Positions 25,230 to 34,289 of a stretch of 64,000 nt of DNA are shown in pieces. Location of the stretch: NCBI RefSeq assembly GCF_020181035.1, contig NZ_JAIQYY010000011.1:147599-211598 (forward strand). Reading direction: 5' to 3'. The position numbers and the translations under genes are program-made. Every line of letters starts with the position of its first letter. The stretch's first letter is position 1. This DNA comes from Streptomyces sp. CoH27 (lineage in GTDB: Bacteria; Actinomycetota; Actinomycetes; Streptomycetales; Streptomycetaceae). Under the pieces are notes generated by a model, which saw nothing but the letters and a program-made list of their open reading frames with translations, searched no databases and was not told where the DNA came from.

Positions 25230-26246
25230 GTGGCACGCAGCAGTACGCGCCCGACCAGCCGTGACGTCGCCCAGGCGGCCGGGGTCTCGCAGGCCGCCGT
25301 CTCCCTCGTGCTGGGCGACAAGTGGCGCGGCCGTGTCTCCGAGGCCACCGCCGAGCGGGTCCGCGAGGCCGCGCGCGACCTCGGCTACCGCCCCAACCTT
25401 GCCGCCCGCAACCTCCGGCTCGGCCGCACCCGCACGGTCCTGCTGGTCGTGCCCGCGCTGACGACGGAGTTCTTCGCGGGCGTCTACACGGGCGCCGCGC
25501 GCGTGGCGGCCGAGAACGGCTTCGGGGTCGTCCTGTACCCCTCCCCCGAGGGCGTCGGCCCGGCCCGCGACCCCTTCGCCTCCGCGCAGGCCGCGCTGGA
25601 CGGTGTCATCGCCTCCTCCATGGCCGCCGACGCGCTCACCGCGATCCGCGGCGACCAGCTGCCGCTGGTCATGCTCGACAGCGACCCGGAGGGCAGCCTG
25701 GGCGCGGCCACCGTGAACCTGGACATCGCCGACGGCGTCCGCCAGGTCACCGACCATCTGCTGGGCCTCGGCCACCGCCGGGTGCTGCATCTCGCCGCGG
25801 ACGTGCCCTCCTGGACCTTCGACATCCGCGCGCGCGAGCTCGCGGCACGCATGGCGGCCGTGCCGGGCACACAGGTCCGTACGGCCAGGGCCCCGATCTC
25901 CATCGAGGACGCCCTGGCCGCGACGGAGGCCGCGCTCCGGCTGCCCGGCCCCCGGCCGACGGCGGTGGTCTGCGACGACGACAAGCTCGCCGCCGGCGCC
26001 TACAAGGCCGCCCGCCGGCTCGGCCTGCGCATCCCGGACGACATCTCGGTCACCGGCCTCGACGACCTCGCCCTGGCCACCGCCATCGACCCCGAGCTGA
26101 CGACGGTACGACTGGACGCCGAGCTCTTCGGCGAACGGGGCATGCGGGCCCTGCTGGCGGTCCTGGAGGGCGAGGAGCCCGACGGCGGGGACATCCCGGT
26201 CCAGCTGGTCGTCCGTGCCTCCACGGCCCCTCCACCGGGCGCCTAG
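25230..26246 (+). CDS. LacI-family transcriptional regulator
   Basis: A 338-residue regulator. The N-terminal helix-turn-helix with hinge (TSRDVAQAAGVSQAAVSLVLGDKWRGRVSEAT) is classical. The rest is a ribose-binding-like effector domain (TVLLVVPALTTEFFAGVYTG, SEGVGPARD-like loop, GHRRVLHLAADV, SVTGLDDLALATAIDP). It usually senses a sugar or nucleoside. The start is the GTG at 25230 with AGAAGGGAG 10 nt upstream. It is divergent from the MFS transporter and so is likely to control it. Its end overlaps by 4 nt the 3' end of the convergent broken GNAT gene. Confidence 0.88.
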   Translation: MARSSTRPTSRDVAQAAGVSQAAVSLVLGDKWRGRVSEATAERVREAARDLGYRPNLAARNLRLGRTRTVLLVVPALTTEFFAGVYTGAARVAAENGFGVVLYPSPEGVGPARDPFASAQAALDGVIASSMAADALTAIRGDQLPLVMLDSDPEGSLGAATVNLDIADGVRQVTDHLLGLGHRRVLHLAADVPSWTFDIRARELAARMAAVPGTQVRTARAPISIEDALAATEAALRLPGPRPTAVVCDDDKLAAGAYKAARRLGLRIPDDISVTGLDDLALATAIDPELTTVRLDAELFGERGMRALLAVLEGEEPDGGDIPVQLVVRASTAPPPGA

Positions 26247-26724
26247 GCCCGGCTTTCCAGCACCTCGGCGGACGGCTCGAAGCCGGAGCGGCGGCAGAGC
26301 GGGACGCTGCGTTCCGACGGCCGCACGATCAGGACCTCCAGACCCTGCTCGCGGGCGTGCGCGCGCAGGGCGGCCGGCAGACGGGCGCCCAGGCCGCGGC
26401 CGCGGTGGTCCGCGGTGACGTAGAGGTTCGTCACGTACCCGAAGGGTGTGTTGTCCTCGTACGGCTCGGGGACGCGCTCCACGAGGTGCAGGAAGACATG
26501 ACCGTGCAGGGTGCCCGCGTGCTCCGCGACCCACGCCTGCCGGCGGCCGTCGGCCGGCCGCTCGGCGATCCACCGGTCGGCCTCGGCCACCGGACCCGGT
26601 TCCCACCGGACCCGGTTCCCGCCGCGGCCCCTCGTGGTCCTCCTGCTTGAAGGCCCAGCGCAGCCGGGCCGGTTCGGGTGCGCCCGAGGGGGACCGCACG
26701 GCGCGCCTGGAAGTCGGTCGTCAT
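26243..26724 (-). pseudogene. GNAT acetyltransferase, disrupted by two frameshifts
   Basis: Read leftward from the ATG at 26724 (MTTDFQARRAV), the protein sense passes through three frames. The first shift falls at a run of five G (26688-26692, forward strand), after which SGAPEPARLRWAFKQEDHEG continues in the second frame. The second falls in a 16-bp tandem duplication (26588-26603 and 26604-26619), after which VAEADRWIAERPADGRRQAW continues in the third frame. It ends with an intact GNAT core (YVTNLYVTADHRGRGLGARLPAALRAHA). Removing one G and one repeat copy restores a single frame of about 154 codons. It is either a true pseudogene or the product of two sequencing errors. The fragment 26243-26590 could still be translated alone. 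Confidence 0.75.
26588..26619. repeat. 16-bp perfect tandem duplication
   Basis: The 16-bp unit CACCGGACCCGGTTCC occurs twice in immediate succession (26588-26603 and 26604-26619). Sixteen is not a multiple of three, so it shifts the GNAT reading frame. It looks like a slippage duplication. Confidence 0.9.
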
Positions 26725-26786
26725 GCCGGGAGTCTCGCGGACGCGCCGGGCCGACGGCATCCGGGTCTTCCGTGCCCGGACACCGC

Positions 26787-26818
26787 TGTGCCCCGGCCGG
26801 GACTGCGGCCGGGGCACA
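26787..26818 (-). terminator. Terminator of the proteasome gene cluster
   Basis: TGTGCCCCGGCCG and CGGCCGGGGCACA form a 13-bp perfect stem with a 6-nt loop, 24 bp past the prcA stop. It is likely the terminator of the prcB-prcA transcripts. Confidence 0.75.
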
Positions 26819-26841
26819 CCTGAGCGGCAGGGGGTGGCGGG

Positions 26842-27597
26842 CTACTCCTCCCCGGACTCCTCGGGCTCCTCGGCGGTCTCCGCCTCGGTGGCCCCGCCGT
26901 CCGCCTCCAGCAGACGGGCGAGCTGGCGGCCGACGATGCGCTTGAACTTGCGCTTCTGCGGACGTGTGCGGTCCAGCACCGCGACCTCCAGGCGATCGGC
27001 GGGGATCTCCCGCTGGGTGCCGTTGGGGTCGCGGGACAGGGCCTTCACAGCGAGCTGCAGCGCCTCGGCCAGGGTCATGCCGTCGCGGTGCTCGCGGTCC
27101 AGATAGGTGCTGATCTGCTCCGGGTTGCCACCGACCGCGACCGAGCCGTGCTCGTCCACGATGGAGCCGTCATGCGGCAGCCGGTAGATCTGGTCGCCCT
27201 CGGCGGTCTCCCCCACCTCGGCGACGATCAGCTCCACCTCGTACGGCTTCTCGGCGGCCGAGGAGAAGATCGTGCCCAGCGTCTGGGCGTAGACGTTGGC
27301 GAGGCCACGGGCGGTGACGTCGTCGCGGTCGTAGGTGTAGCCGCGCAGGTCGGCGTAGCGGACGCCGCCGATGCGCAGGTTCTCGTACTCGTTGTACTTG
27401 CCGGCGGCGGCGAAGCCGATCCGGTCGTAGATCTCGCTGAACTTGTGCAGCGCGCGGGACGGGTTCTCGCCGACGAACACGATGCCGTCGGCGTACTGCA
27501 GCACGACGAGGCTGCGGCCGCGGGCGATGCCCTTGCGGGCGTACTCGGCCCGGTCGGCCATGGCCTGCTGGGGTGAGACATAGAACGGCGTCGACAC
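26842..27597 (-). CDS. prcA: Proteasome alpha subunit PrcA
   Basis: A 251-residue alpha subunit of the 20S core, seven of which form each outer ring and gate. MSTPFYVSPQQAMADRAEYARKGI is the gate segment plus the H0 helix typical of the family. The core strands RSLVVLQYADGIVFVGEN, IGFAAAGKYNEYENLR and GGVRYADLRGYTYDRDDVTAR follow. The C-terminal tail (ADGGATEAETAEEPEESGEE) is acidic and disordered. It lies 63 nt downstream of prcB on the same strand. It is followed by the perfect hairpin at 26787-26818. Confidence 0.95.
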   Translation of the reverse strand: MSTPFYVSPQQAMADRAEYARKGIARGRSLVVLQYADGIVFVGENPSRALHKFSEIYDRIGFAAAGKYNEYENLRIGGVRYADLRGYTYDRDDVTARGLANVYAQTLGTIFSSAAEKPYEVELIVAEVGETAEGDQIYRLPHDGSIVDEHGSVAVGGNPEQISTYLDREHRDGMTLAEALQLAVKALSRDPNGTQREIPADRLEVAVLDRTRPQKRKFKRIVGRQLARLLEADGGATEAETAEEPEESGEE

Positions 27598-27660
27598 CGG
27601 TTATCCGTCCCTTTCTGTCATGGTCACTGGATCACCTTGATAAGAACCGGGGCCGCTGCC

Positions 27661-28506
27661 TCAGAGCAGGGCGGCCTTGGGGCCGTCGGGCTCCTCCAGG
27701 CGGCGCTGGAGCACCGCGCGGGAGAGCTCCGAGGACTCGTCCTCGGTGAGCCGGCGGAAGCCGTCCTCGGTGATCACGGTGATGATCGGGTAGATCCGGC
27801 GGGCGACATCGGGACCACCGGTCGCCGAGTCGTCGTCTGCCGCGTCGTAGAGGGCCTGGACCACCAGCGTGGTGGCCTGCTCCTCGGTCAGGTCGTCACG
27901 GAACAGCTTCTTCATCGCACCGCGCGCGAAGATCGAGCCGGAGCCCGTCGCCGCGAAGTTGTGCTCCTCGCTGCGGCCGCCCGTGACGTCGTAGGAGAAG
28001 ATGCGCCCCTTCTCGCGGTCCAGGTCGTACCCCGCGAAGAGGGGGACCACGGCGAGGCCCTGCATGGCCATGCCGAGGTTGGAGCGGATCATCGTCGACA
28101 GCCGGTTCGCCTTGCCCTCCAGAGACAGCTGGGCGCCCTCGACCTTCTCGAAGTGCTCCAGCTCCAGCTGGAAGAGCTTGACCATCTCCACGGCGAGACC
28201 CGCGGTGCCGGCGATGCCGACCGCCGAGTACTCGTCCGCCGGGAACACCTTCTCGATGTCCCGCTGGGCGATGACGTTGCCCATCGTCGCCCGCCGGTCA
28301 CCGGCGAGCACCACGCCTCCGGGGAACGTCACGCCCACGATGGTCGTGCCGTGCGGCGCCTCGATCACGCCCTGGGTGGGCGGCAGCTGCCGGTTGCCGG
28401 GCAGCAGCTCGGGCTGGTGCTCGGAGAGGAAGTCCATGAACGAAGAAGAGCCTGGCGTCAGGAAGGCAGCTGGTAGACGCCCGGTGCCACGAGTATTGGC
28501 TTCCAC
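27661..28506 (-). CDS. prcB: Proteasome beta subunit PrcB (catalytic)
   Basis: A 281-residue beta subunit of the 20S core. A propeptide of about 53 residues ends in GVIEAPHG, and cleavage exposes the Thr of TTIVGVTFPGG as N-terminal nucleophile. GVVLAGDRRATMGN carries the catalytic Asp and Arg region, and FSYDVTGGRSEE and GSGSIFARGAMKKL are the other family blocks. The start is the GTG at 28506 (VEANTRGTGRLP), with AAGGA upstream; the length then equals the S. coelicolor protein as I remember it. It sits between pup (201 nt upstream) and prcA (63 nt downstream). Confidence 0.95.
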   Translation of the reverse strand: MEANTRGTGRLPAAFLTPGSSSFMDFLSEHQPELLPGNRQLPPTQGVIEAPHGTTIVGVTFPGGVVLAGDRRATMGNVIAQRDIEKVFPADEYSAVGIAGTAGLAVEMVKLFQLELEHFEKVEGAQLSLEGKANRLSTMIRSNLGMAMQGLAVVPLFAGYDLDREKGRIFSYDVTGGRSEEHNFAATGSGSIFARGAMKKLFRDDLTEEQATTLVVQALYDAADDDSATGGPDVARRIYPIITVITEDGFRRLTEDESSELSRAVLQRRLEEPDGPKAALL

Positions 28507-28707
28507 AAGTTTCCTTCCACGTAAGCGATATGCCACGGACCCTACCCGGGTCGGGGCGGTGATCCACATGCCCGGCGGACCCTGTGCCGGGAACGAAGAC
28601 TGCTCGCGGACCGGACTCCTCCGGCCGCGAGCAGCGCTTCGTCGTCCGCTCATCGGCCACTCACGACTCCCCCACCCTCGAACCTTTGATTCGAAGGCAA
28701 GGACGGG

Positions 28708-28926
28708 CTACTGTCCGCCCTTTTGTACGAAGGAGCGCACGAAGTCCTCGGCGTTCTCCTCCAGGACGTCATCGATCTCGTCCAGGACGGAGTCCACGTC
28801 GTCGGACAGCTTCTCGTGGCGCTCCTTGAGGTCTCCCTGGGCCTGCGCGTCCTGCGCCTGCTCCTCGACCTCTTCGGTGGAGCGTGTGGCCTTCTGCTGG
28901 CCGCCGCCGGTGTCCTTGGTTGACAT
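28708..28926 (-). CDS. pup: Prokaryotic ubiquitin-like protein Pup
   Basis: A 72-residue, highly acidic, mostly disordered protein. The C-terminal half (DVDSVLDEIDDVLEENAEDF) is the coiled region that binds ARC/Mpa. It ends VRSFVQKGGQ: the terminal Gln must be deamidated by Dop to Glu before PafA can attach it, as in most actinobacteria. The ATG at 28926 is the natural start since MSTKDTGGGQQK begins there. Between it and prcB is a 201-bp gap; between it and dop 173 bp. Pup targets proteins to the PrcAB proteasome and may also take part in stress and sporulation responses in Streptomyces. Confidence 0.95.
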   Translation of the reverse strand: MSTKDTGGGQQKATRSTEEVEEQAQDAQAQGDLKERHEKLSDDVDSVLDEIDDVLEENAEDFVRSFVQKGGQ

Positions 28927-29099
28927 AACCCTCACCCCGCTCAGTTCGCCTGCCGATCGGTGATGATCAGACCCTACAAGCCGGGTCCGACATCGTCCCC
29001 GCAGTTTCCACAACGTGCGGGGACCACCTCGATGATTCCCGGGCGGTGGGATTTCCACCCTGTCCGCCCGGGCTGGAACGGGTACCCCGCCGGCCGCTC

Positions 29100-30611
29100 T
29101 CAGCCGCCCGACAGCACCCTGACCAGGTCTTCCGCCGTGCGGCAGCGGTCCAGCAGCTCCTTGACGTGATTTCGCGTTCCGCGTAGCGGTTCCAGGGTTG
29201 GGACGCGCTGGAGGGAGTCGCGGCCGGGGAGGTCGAAGATGACCGAGTCCCAGCTCGCGGCGGCCACGTCGTCCGCGTACTGCTCCAAGCAGCGGCCGCG
29301 GAAGTACGCGCGCGTGTCCTCCGGCGGCCTCGTACGGGCCCGGTCGACCTCGGACTCGTCCAGCAGCCGCTTCATGCGTCCGCGGGCCGCCAGACGGTTG
29401 TAGAGGCCCTTCTCGGCCCGTACGTCGGCGTACTGGAGGTCGAGGAGGTGGAGCTTGGCGGCGTCCCAGTCGAGGCCGTCGCGGCGCCGGTAGCCCTCCA
29501 TCAGCTCCCGCTTGGCGACCCAGTCCAGCTCGCCGGCCAGACTCATCGGGTCGTTCTCCAGCCGGTTGAGCGTGTCCTCCCAGCGGCTCAGAACGTCCTT
29601 GGTCTGCTCGTCCGCGTCCGCGCCGTAGCGCTCCTCGACGTACTTGCGGGACAGCTCGAAGTACTCCATCTGCAACTGGACCGCGGTGAGTGTGCGGCCG
29701 CTGCGGAGCGTGACCAGGCGCTTGAGGCCGGGGTCGTGGGAGACCTGGTGGAGGGTGCGCACGGGCTGGTCGACCGCCAGGTCCACCGCGATGAAACCGT
29801 CCTCGATCATGGAGAGCACCAGGGCGGTCGTGCCCAGCTTCAGGTACGTCGAGATCTCGGACAGGTTCGCGTCGCCGATGATCACGTGCAGCCGGCGGTA
29901 CTTCTCGGCGTCGGCGTGCGGCTCGTCGCGGGTGTTGATGATCGGGCGCTTCAGCGTCGTCTCCAGGCCGACCTCGACCTCGAAGTAGTCCGCGCGCTGG
30001 CTGAGCTGGAAGCCGTGCTCGTGCCCGTCCTGGCCGATGCCGACGCGGCCCGCTCCGGCGAAGACCTGACGGGAGACGAAGAACGGCGTCAGGTGGCGCA
30101 CGATGTCCGAGAAGGGGGTCTCCCGCTTCATCAGGTAGTTCTCGTGCGTCCCGTAGGAGGCGCCCTTGTTGTCGGTGTTGTTCTTGTAAAGGTGGATCGG
30201 CTGGGCGCCGGGGAGCTGCGCAGCCCGCTCGGCGGCCTCGGCCATGATGCGCTCGCCGGCCTTGTCCCACAGCACGGCGTCGCGCGGGTTGGTCACCTCG
30301 GGGGCGCTGTACTCGGGGTGGGCGTGGTCGACGTACAGCCGCGCGCCGTTGGTGAGGATCACATTGGCGAGGCCGATGTCCTCGTCGGTGAGCTGGCTGG
30401 CGTCGGCGGCCTCCCTGGCGAGGTCGAAGCCCCGCGCGTCCCGGAGCGGATTCTCCTCCTCGAAGTCCCAGCGGGCCCGGCGGGCCCGGTGCATCGCCGC
30501 CGCGTAGGCGTTGACGATCTGGGACGAGGTGAGCATGGCATTGGCGTTGGGGTGGCCGGGGACGGAGATCCCGTACTCCGTCTCGATGCCCATTACTCGC
30601 CGTACGGTCAT
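29100..30611 (-). CDS. dop: Pup deamidase/depupylase Dop
   Basis: A 503-residue paralogue of PafA. Signatures: GIETEYGISVPG, RLYVDHAHPEYSAPE with the catalytic aspartate, KNNTDNKGASYGTHENYL and INTRDEPHADAEKYRRLHVI. It has the extra insert around ARWDFEEENPLRDARGFDLA that marks the Dop loop. Dop deamidates the C-terminal Gln of Pup and also removes Pup from substrates. I chose the ATG at 30611 (MTVRRVMGIETEYG) because GGAGG lies about 6 nt upstream. It lies downstream of the ARC ATPase and upstream of pup. Confidence 0.95.
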   Translation of the reverse strand: MTVRRVMGIETEYGISVPGHPNANAMLTSSQIVNAYAAAMHRARRARWDFEEENPLRDARGFDLAREAADASQLTDEDIGLANVILTNGARLYVDHAHPEYSAPEVTNPRDAVLWDKAGERIMAEAAERAAQLPGAQPIHLYKNNTDNKGASYGTHENYLMKRETPFSDIVRHLTPFFVSRQVFAGAGRVGIGQDGHEHGFQLSQRADYFEVEVGLETTLKRPIINTRDEPHADAEKYRRLHVIIGDANLSEISTYLKLGTTALVLSMIEDGFIAVDLAVDQPVRTLHQVSHDPGLKRLVTLRSGRTLTAVQLQMEYFELSRKYVEERYGADADEQTKDVLSRWEDTLNRLENDPMSLAGELDWVAKRELMEGYRRRDGLDWDAAKLHLLDLQYADVRAEKGLYNRLAARGRMKRLLDESEVDRARTRPPEDTRAYFRGRCLEQYADDVAAASWDSVIFDLPGRDSLQRVPTLEPLRGTRNHVKELLDRCRTAEDLVRVLSGG

Positions 30612-30853
30612 GCGGCCCTCCTTGCCCGGCGGCACCCTCGGTCGTGGGCGCCGCTCACGTACCGCTGGCGCTCCGGTGCGTGTGCGGTGCCCGTCCCCGC
30701 ACTGCGCGACTCGGCGGTAGGAACGAGCCTAGAACGCCTTTGCGCTGGTGGGGAGATCATTTGCGTCATTGCCTGCTCCGGTCGTGGCCCGTGTCGGCCA
30801 GAAAAACAGAGGGCTGCGGGTACCCGGTGAGGGCACCCGCAGCCGCCCTGCTT

Positions 30854-32620
30854 CTACAGGTACTGACCGGTGTTCGCCACCGTGTCGATGGAGCGTCCGG
30901 TGTCCGCGCCCTGCTTTCCGGTGATGAGCGTACGGATGTACACGATCCGTTCGCCCTTCTTTCCGGAGATCCGGGCCCAGTCGTCCGGGTTGGTGGTGTT
31001 GGGCAGGTCCTCGTTCTCCTTGAACTCGTCCACGCAGGCCTGGAGCAGGTGGGAGACGCGGAGACCCTTCTGGCTCTTTTCGAGGAAGTCCTTGATCGCC
31101 ATCTTCTTGGCGCGTCCGACGATGTTCTCGATCATGGCGCCGGAGTTGAAGTCCTTGAAGTAGAGGACTTCCTTGTCGCCGTTGGCGTAGGTGACCTCCA
31201 GGAAGCGGTTCTCCTCGGACTCGGCGTACATGTGCTCGACCGCCGTCTGGATCATGCTCTGGACGGTGGTGGCCTTGTCGCCGCCGTGCTCGCCGAGGTC
31301 ATCGGAGTGCAGCGGGAGGCGCTCGGTGAGGTACTTGCCGAAGATGTCCTTGGCCGCCTCGGCGTCCGGCCGCTCGATCTTGATCTTCACGTCGAGCCGG
31401 CCGGGGCGCAGGATGGCCGGGTCGATCATGTCCTCGCGGTTGGAGGCGCCGATCACGACCACGTTCTGCAGGCCCTCGACACCGTCGATCTCGGCGAGCA
31501 GCTGCGGGACGATGGTGTTCTCCACGTCCGAGCTGACGCCGGAGCCACGGGTGCGGAAGAGGGACTCCATCTCGTCGAAGAAGACGATGACGGGGGTGCC
31601 CTCGCTGGCCTTCTCCCGTGCCCGCTGGAAGACGAGACGGATCTGCCGCTCGGTCTCGCCGACGTACTTGTTGAGCAGCTCGGGACCCTTGATGTTCAGG
31701 AAGAAGCTCTTGCCCGCGGCCTGGCCGGTGACCTCGGCGACCTTCTTGGCCAGCGAGTTCGCGACAGCCTTGGCGATGAGCGTCTTGCCGCAGCCGGGCG
31801 GCCCGTAGAGCAGCACGCCCTTGGGCGGCCGCAGCTCGTGCTCCTTGAACAGGTCGGGGTAGAGGTACGGCAGCTCGACCGCGTCGCGGATGGCCTCGAT
31901 CTGGTTGCCGAGACCGCCGATCTGCTCGTAGCCGATGTCCGGGACCTCTTCGAGGACGAGCTCCTCGACCTCGCTCTTGGGCACGACCTCGTAGACGTAG
32001 CCGGAGCGGGGTTCGAGCAGCAGGGCGTCGCCGGCGCGGATGGTGGTGCCGAGCAGCGGCTCGGCGAGCCGCACCACCCGTTCCTCGTCGGTGTGCCCCA
32101 GCACGAGGGCGCGCTCGCCGTCCTCCAGGATCTCCTTGAGGGTGACGATGTCGCCGACGCTCTCGAACTCCATGGCCTCGACCACGTTGAGCGCCTCGTT
32201 GAGCATGACCTCCTGGCCGCGCCGCAGATCGTCCAGGTCGACACTCGGGCTGACGTTCACCCGGAGCTTGCGGCCGCCGGTGAAGATGTCGGCGGTGCCG
32301 TCCTCGTTCGCCTGCAGGAAGACTCCGAAGCCGGCCGGCGGCTGGGCGAGCCGGTCGACCTCCTCCTTGAGGGCCACGATCTGGTCGCGGGCCTCGCGGA
32401 GGGTGTTGGCCAGTCGTTCGTTCTGGGCGGACACGCCGGCCAGGTTGGTCTGCAGCTCGACGATCCGCTCTTCGAGAATCCTCGTGTGTCGCGGAGAGTC
32501 GGCGAGCTTGCGTCGCAGGACGGCGATCTCCTGCTCAAGGTAGGCGATCTGCCCGGCCGGGTCGTCGGACCCTCGTCCCGGGCGGATGCCGCGGTTCATG
32601 TCGTCGTCGTGGGCTGCCAC
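30854..32620 (-). CDS. arc: Proteasome-associated AAA ATPase ARC/Mpa
   Basis: A 588-residue hexameric unfoldase that binds Pup and feeds substrates to the PrcAB core. An N-terminal coiled coil (AYLEQEIAVLRRKLAD ... QTNLAGVSAQNERLANTLR), two OB-type domains and one AAA module with Walker A GPPGCGKT and Walker B VIVFFDEMESLF follow in order. The C-terminal GQYL is the HbYX-like motif that docks on the proteasome. I choose the GTG at 32620 (VAAHDDDMNRGIRP) because GGAGGAGGTGAGG lies directly upstream and the length equals that of the known S. coelicolor ARC; a TTG 18 nt upstream is not needed. Confidence 0.95.
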   Translation of the reverse strand: MAAHDDDMNRGIRPGRGSDDPAGQIAYLEQEIAVLRRKLADSPRHTRILEERIVELQTNLAGVSAQNERLANTLREARDQIVALKEEVDRLAQPPAGFGVFLQANEDGTADIFTGGRKLRVNVSPSVDLDDLRRGQEVMLNEALNVVEAMEFESVGDIVTLKEILEDGERALVLGHTDEERVVRLAEPLLGTTIRAGDALLLEPRSGYVYEVVPKSEVEELVLEEVPDIGYEQIGGLGNQIEAIRDAVELPYLYPDLFKEHELRPPKGVLLYGPPGCGKTLIAKAVANSLAKKVAEVTGQAAGKSFFLNIKGPELLNKYVGETERQIRLVFQRAREKASEGTPVIVFFDEMESLFRTRGSGVSSDVENTIVPQLLAEIDGVEGLQNVVVIGASNREDMIDPAILRPGRLDVKIKIERPDAEAAKDIFGKYLTERLPLHSDDLGEHGGDKATTVQSMIQTAVEHMYAESEENRFLEVTYANGDKEVLYFKDFNSGAMIENIVGRAKKMAIKDFLEKSQKGLRVSHLLQACVDEFKENEDLPNTTNPDDWARISGKKGERIVYIRTLITGKQGADTGRSIDTVANTGQYL

Positions 32621-33159
32621 GGTCCTCACCTCCTCCAAGGGGAGCTGGACGCTTCCAGACCCTACCTGGGTGGGTGTCGATTGAAACCCCTAGATCACCA
32701 AGACTGTCAAGGTGTGTCGTCGGTCACCCGGTGCGCTCTCCCTCGCACGGAGGGGATACCCACTCAACGTGATGTGGAAGCGGTTTGTTCCAGGCATCGC
32801 GTGGTCGAAACCCTTCAAGGATGGCCGGAGTTGACCGGTCCGGGCCGGTCGGCCCGCACGCGGGCAGCCCGCGGCACGCTCTTACGATCATCACGCAGAG
32901 CGACGGTCCGGGCGGACGGTGTCACCGCCGGTCCGGCCTGAAGTGGTCGTTCCTGTGGCCGGGACTCCCCCGTCCTGGCCGGGACTCCCCGATCCCGGTC
33001 GGGCGGTCGTACCCGAGCGGGATCGGGCGGAAACCCGGTCACCGGCGGAACAAGGCCCAAATGCGGCGGAGGTAGGGTCGAGGGACGTTCGACAGCCGCT
33101 GGAGCGGACCCGGCCGGCGCCAGGCCCCGGCCGCCCGGCGAACCGGAAGGGCAGGAGAA
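32621..33159. other. Intergenic region between arc and the ferredoxin gene
   Basis: About 540 bp separating the leftward arc gene from the rightward ferredoxin gene, so it holds two promoters. No gene-like frame with good codon bias is visible. A 15-bp direct repeat, TGGCCGGGACTCCCC, occurs at 32956-32970 and 32976-32990 with a 20-bp period. No function can be stated. Confidence 0.5.
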
Positions 33160-33462
33160 GTGACCGTGCAGCAGGAGGCCCCGGGCGGCGAGGCGCTGGA
33201 GGTCTGGATCGACCAGGACCTGTGTACCGGCGACGGGATCTGCGCCCAGTACGCCCCCGAGGTGTTCGAGCTGGACATCGACGGGCTGGCCTATGTGAAG
33301 GGCGCGGACGACGAGCTGCTCCAGTCCGCGGGGGCGACGACTCCCGTACCGCTGCCGCTGCTCACGGACGTGGTGGACTCGGCGAAGGAGTGTCCCGGCG
33401 AGTGCATCCATGTGCGCCGCGTTTCGGACAAGGTCGAGGTGTACGGGCCCGACGCGGAGTGA
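33160..33462 (+). CDS. Ferredoxin, single [3Fe-4S] or [4Fe-4S] type
   Basis: A 100-residue ferredoxin. Cysteines occur in LCTGDGICAQYAPEVFE and near the C-terminus in KECPGECIHV; the spacing is that of Streptomyces small ferredoxins such as P450 partners, with one additional Cys in CPGEC. The centre ELDIDGLAYVKG has the characteristic acidic loop. The start is the GTG at 33160 with AGGAG upstream. It lies divergent from arc in most Streptomyces, by memory. A redox partner inside the window could be the CYP157-like P450 or others; this is only positional inference. Confidence 0.85.
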   Translation: MTVQQEAPGGEALEVWIDQDLCTGDGICAQYAPEVFELDIDGLAYVKGADDELLQSAGATTPVPLPLLTDVVDSAKECPGECIHVRRVSDKVEVYGPDAE

Positions 33463-33493
33463 GTCCGGCCGGGCCCGGTGCCGGGCGTCCGGG

Positions 33494-34066
33494 TCAGACG
33501 CCGCGGGCCGCTCCGGGCGAGGAGCGTATGAACGCGCTGCCGTTCCACTGCCACTTGGCCGGGGTCTTCAGGTCCGGGCAGCAGTTGGGCACGGCGTCCG
33601 AGGAGTAGCCGAGCAGGGTCGCGCCGACCGCACGCGCGCGCAGCGAGAAGTCCGTGACGGTCAGCCGGTCCTGCGGCTTCACGAGCGTGGCGACCACGCG
33701 GGGCGTGCCGCCGTCGGACGGGCGGGTGATGACGTAGACCCCGTCCGGCGGGGTGCCCATGGAGGAGTCGCAGTGCACCACCGCGACCGTCTCCGGTCTG
33801 CCGTCGCCGTCCAGGTCCCCGCTGGCCTGCTTCGCCACCACCGCCTTCACCGGGCCGCAGTTCAGCGGGAACTCCACGCCGTTGGTGCCGGGCGGTGCGA
33901 CGGCCACATGGACGGTCTTGGGCTGTGCGCCGGTGGCGGCCGTGGCCGAGCCGGGCTGCACGACGGAGGACAGGGCCACGACGCCGGCGACGGCCGTGGC
34001 GGTGGCGACCCAGTGGATGGGCCTGGTGTGGGTGTGGGCGAGCTCCGGAACGGCGGATTGCTGCAC
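33494..34066 (-). CDS. Secreted protein with a Ca-binding-like DxDxDG motif, function unknown
   Basis: A 190-residue protein with a cleavable signal peptide. The start is the GTG at 34066, which has AGGAG at a suitable distance. A hydrophobic core (HWVATATAVAGVVALSSVV) is followed by a likely signal-peptidase site near GSATAATG. In the mature part, GDLDGDGRPETVAVV matches the FG-GAP/VCBS or dockerin-like acidic loop for calcium. Four cysteines (NCGPVK, HCDSS, CCPDL) suggest disulfides. There is no recognised catalytic motif. It is convergent with the ferredoxin gene and is followed upstream by a strong hairpin at 34212-34261. Confidence 0.65.
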   Translation of the reverse strand: MQQSAVPELAHTHTRPIHWVATATAVAGVVALSSVVQPGSATAATGAQPKTVHVAVAPPGTNGVEFPLNCGPVKAVVAKQASGDLDGDGRPETVAVVHCDSSMGTPPDGVYVITRPSDGGTPRVVATLVKPQDRLTVTDFSLRARAVGATLLGYSSDAVPNCCPDLKTPAKWQWNGSAFIRSSPGAARGV

Positions 34067-34211
34067 GAGGAGTGTCTCCTGTGAGGGCTGTGCCGGTGGG
34101 GGGGTGGCCAGCATGGTGCCACACGTCACAACCCGGGGGAACGGCGGGGTCCGAGGTTACGAACACGGGCCGCCGGGATTGCTCGGTTTGTGGCACCCCT
34201 GCCAACAGAAA

Positions 34212-34261
34212 GGCGCTGTGGCCGAGTTCCGGAGGCTTTCCGGGAACTCGGCCGCAGCGCC
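34212..34261 (-). terminator. Long hairpin, terminator of trmI
   Basis: The two 19-bp arms 34212-34230 and 34243-34261 pair with only one G-T mismatch around a 12-nt loop that can itself fold. It lies 29 bp past the trmI stop. Very stable, and likely a rho-independent terminator. Confidence 0.75.
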
Positions 34262-34289
34262 CGTACGTTGGCTGCGGTACGCGGCCGCG

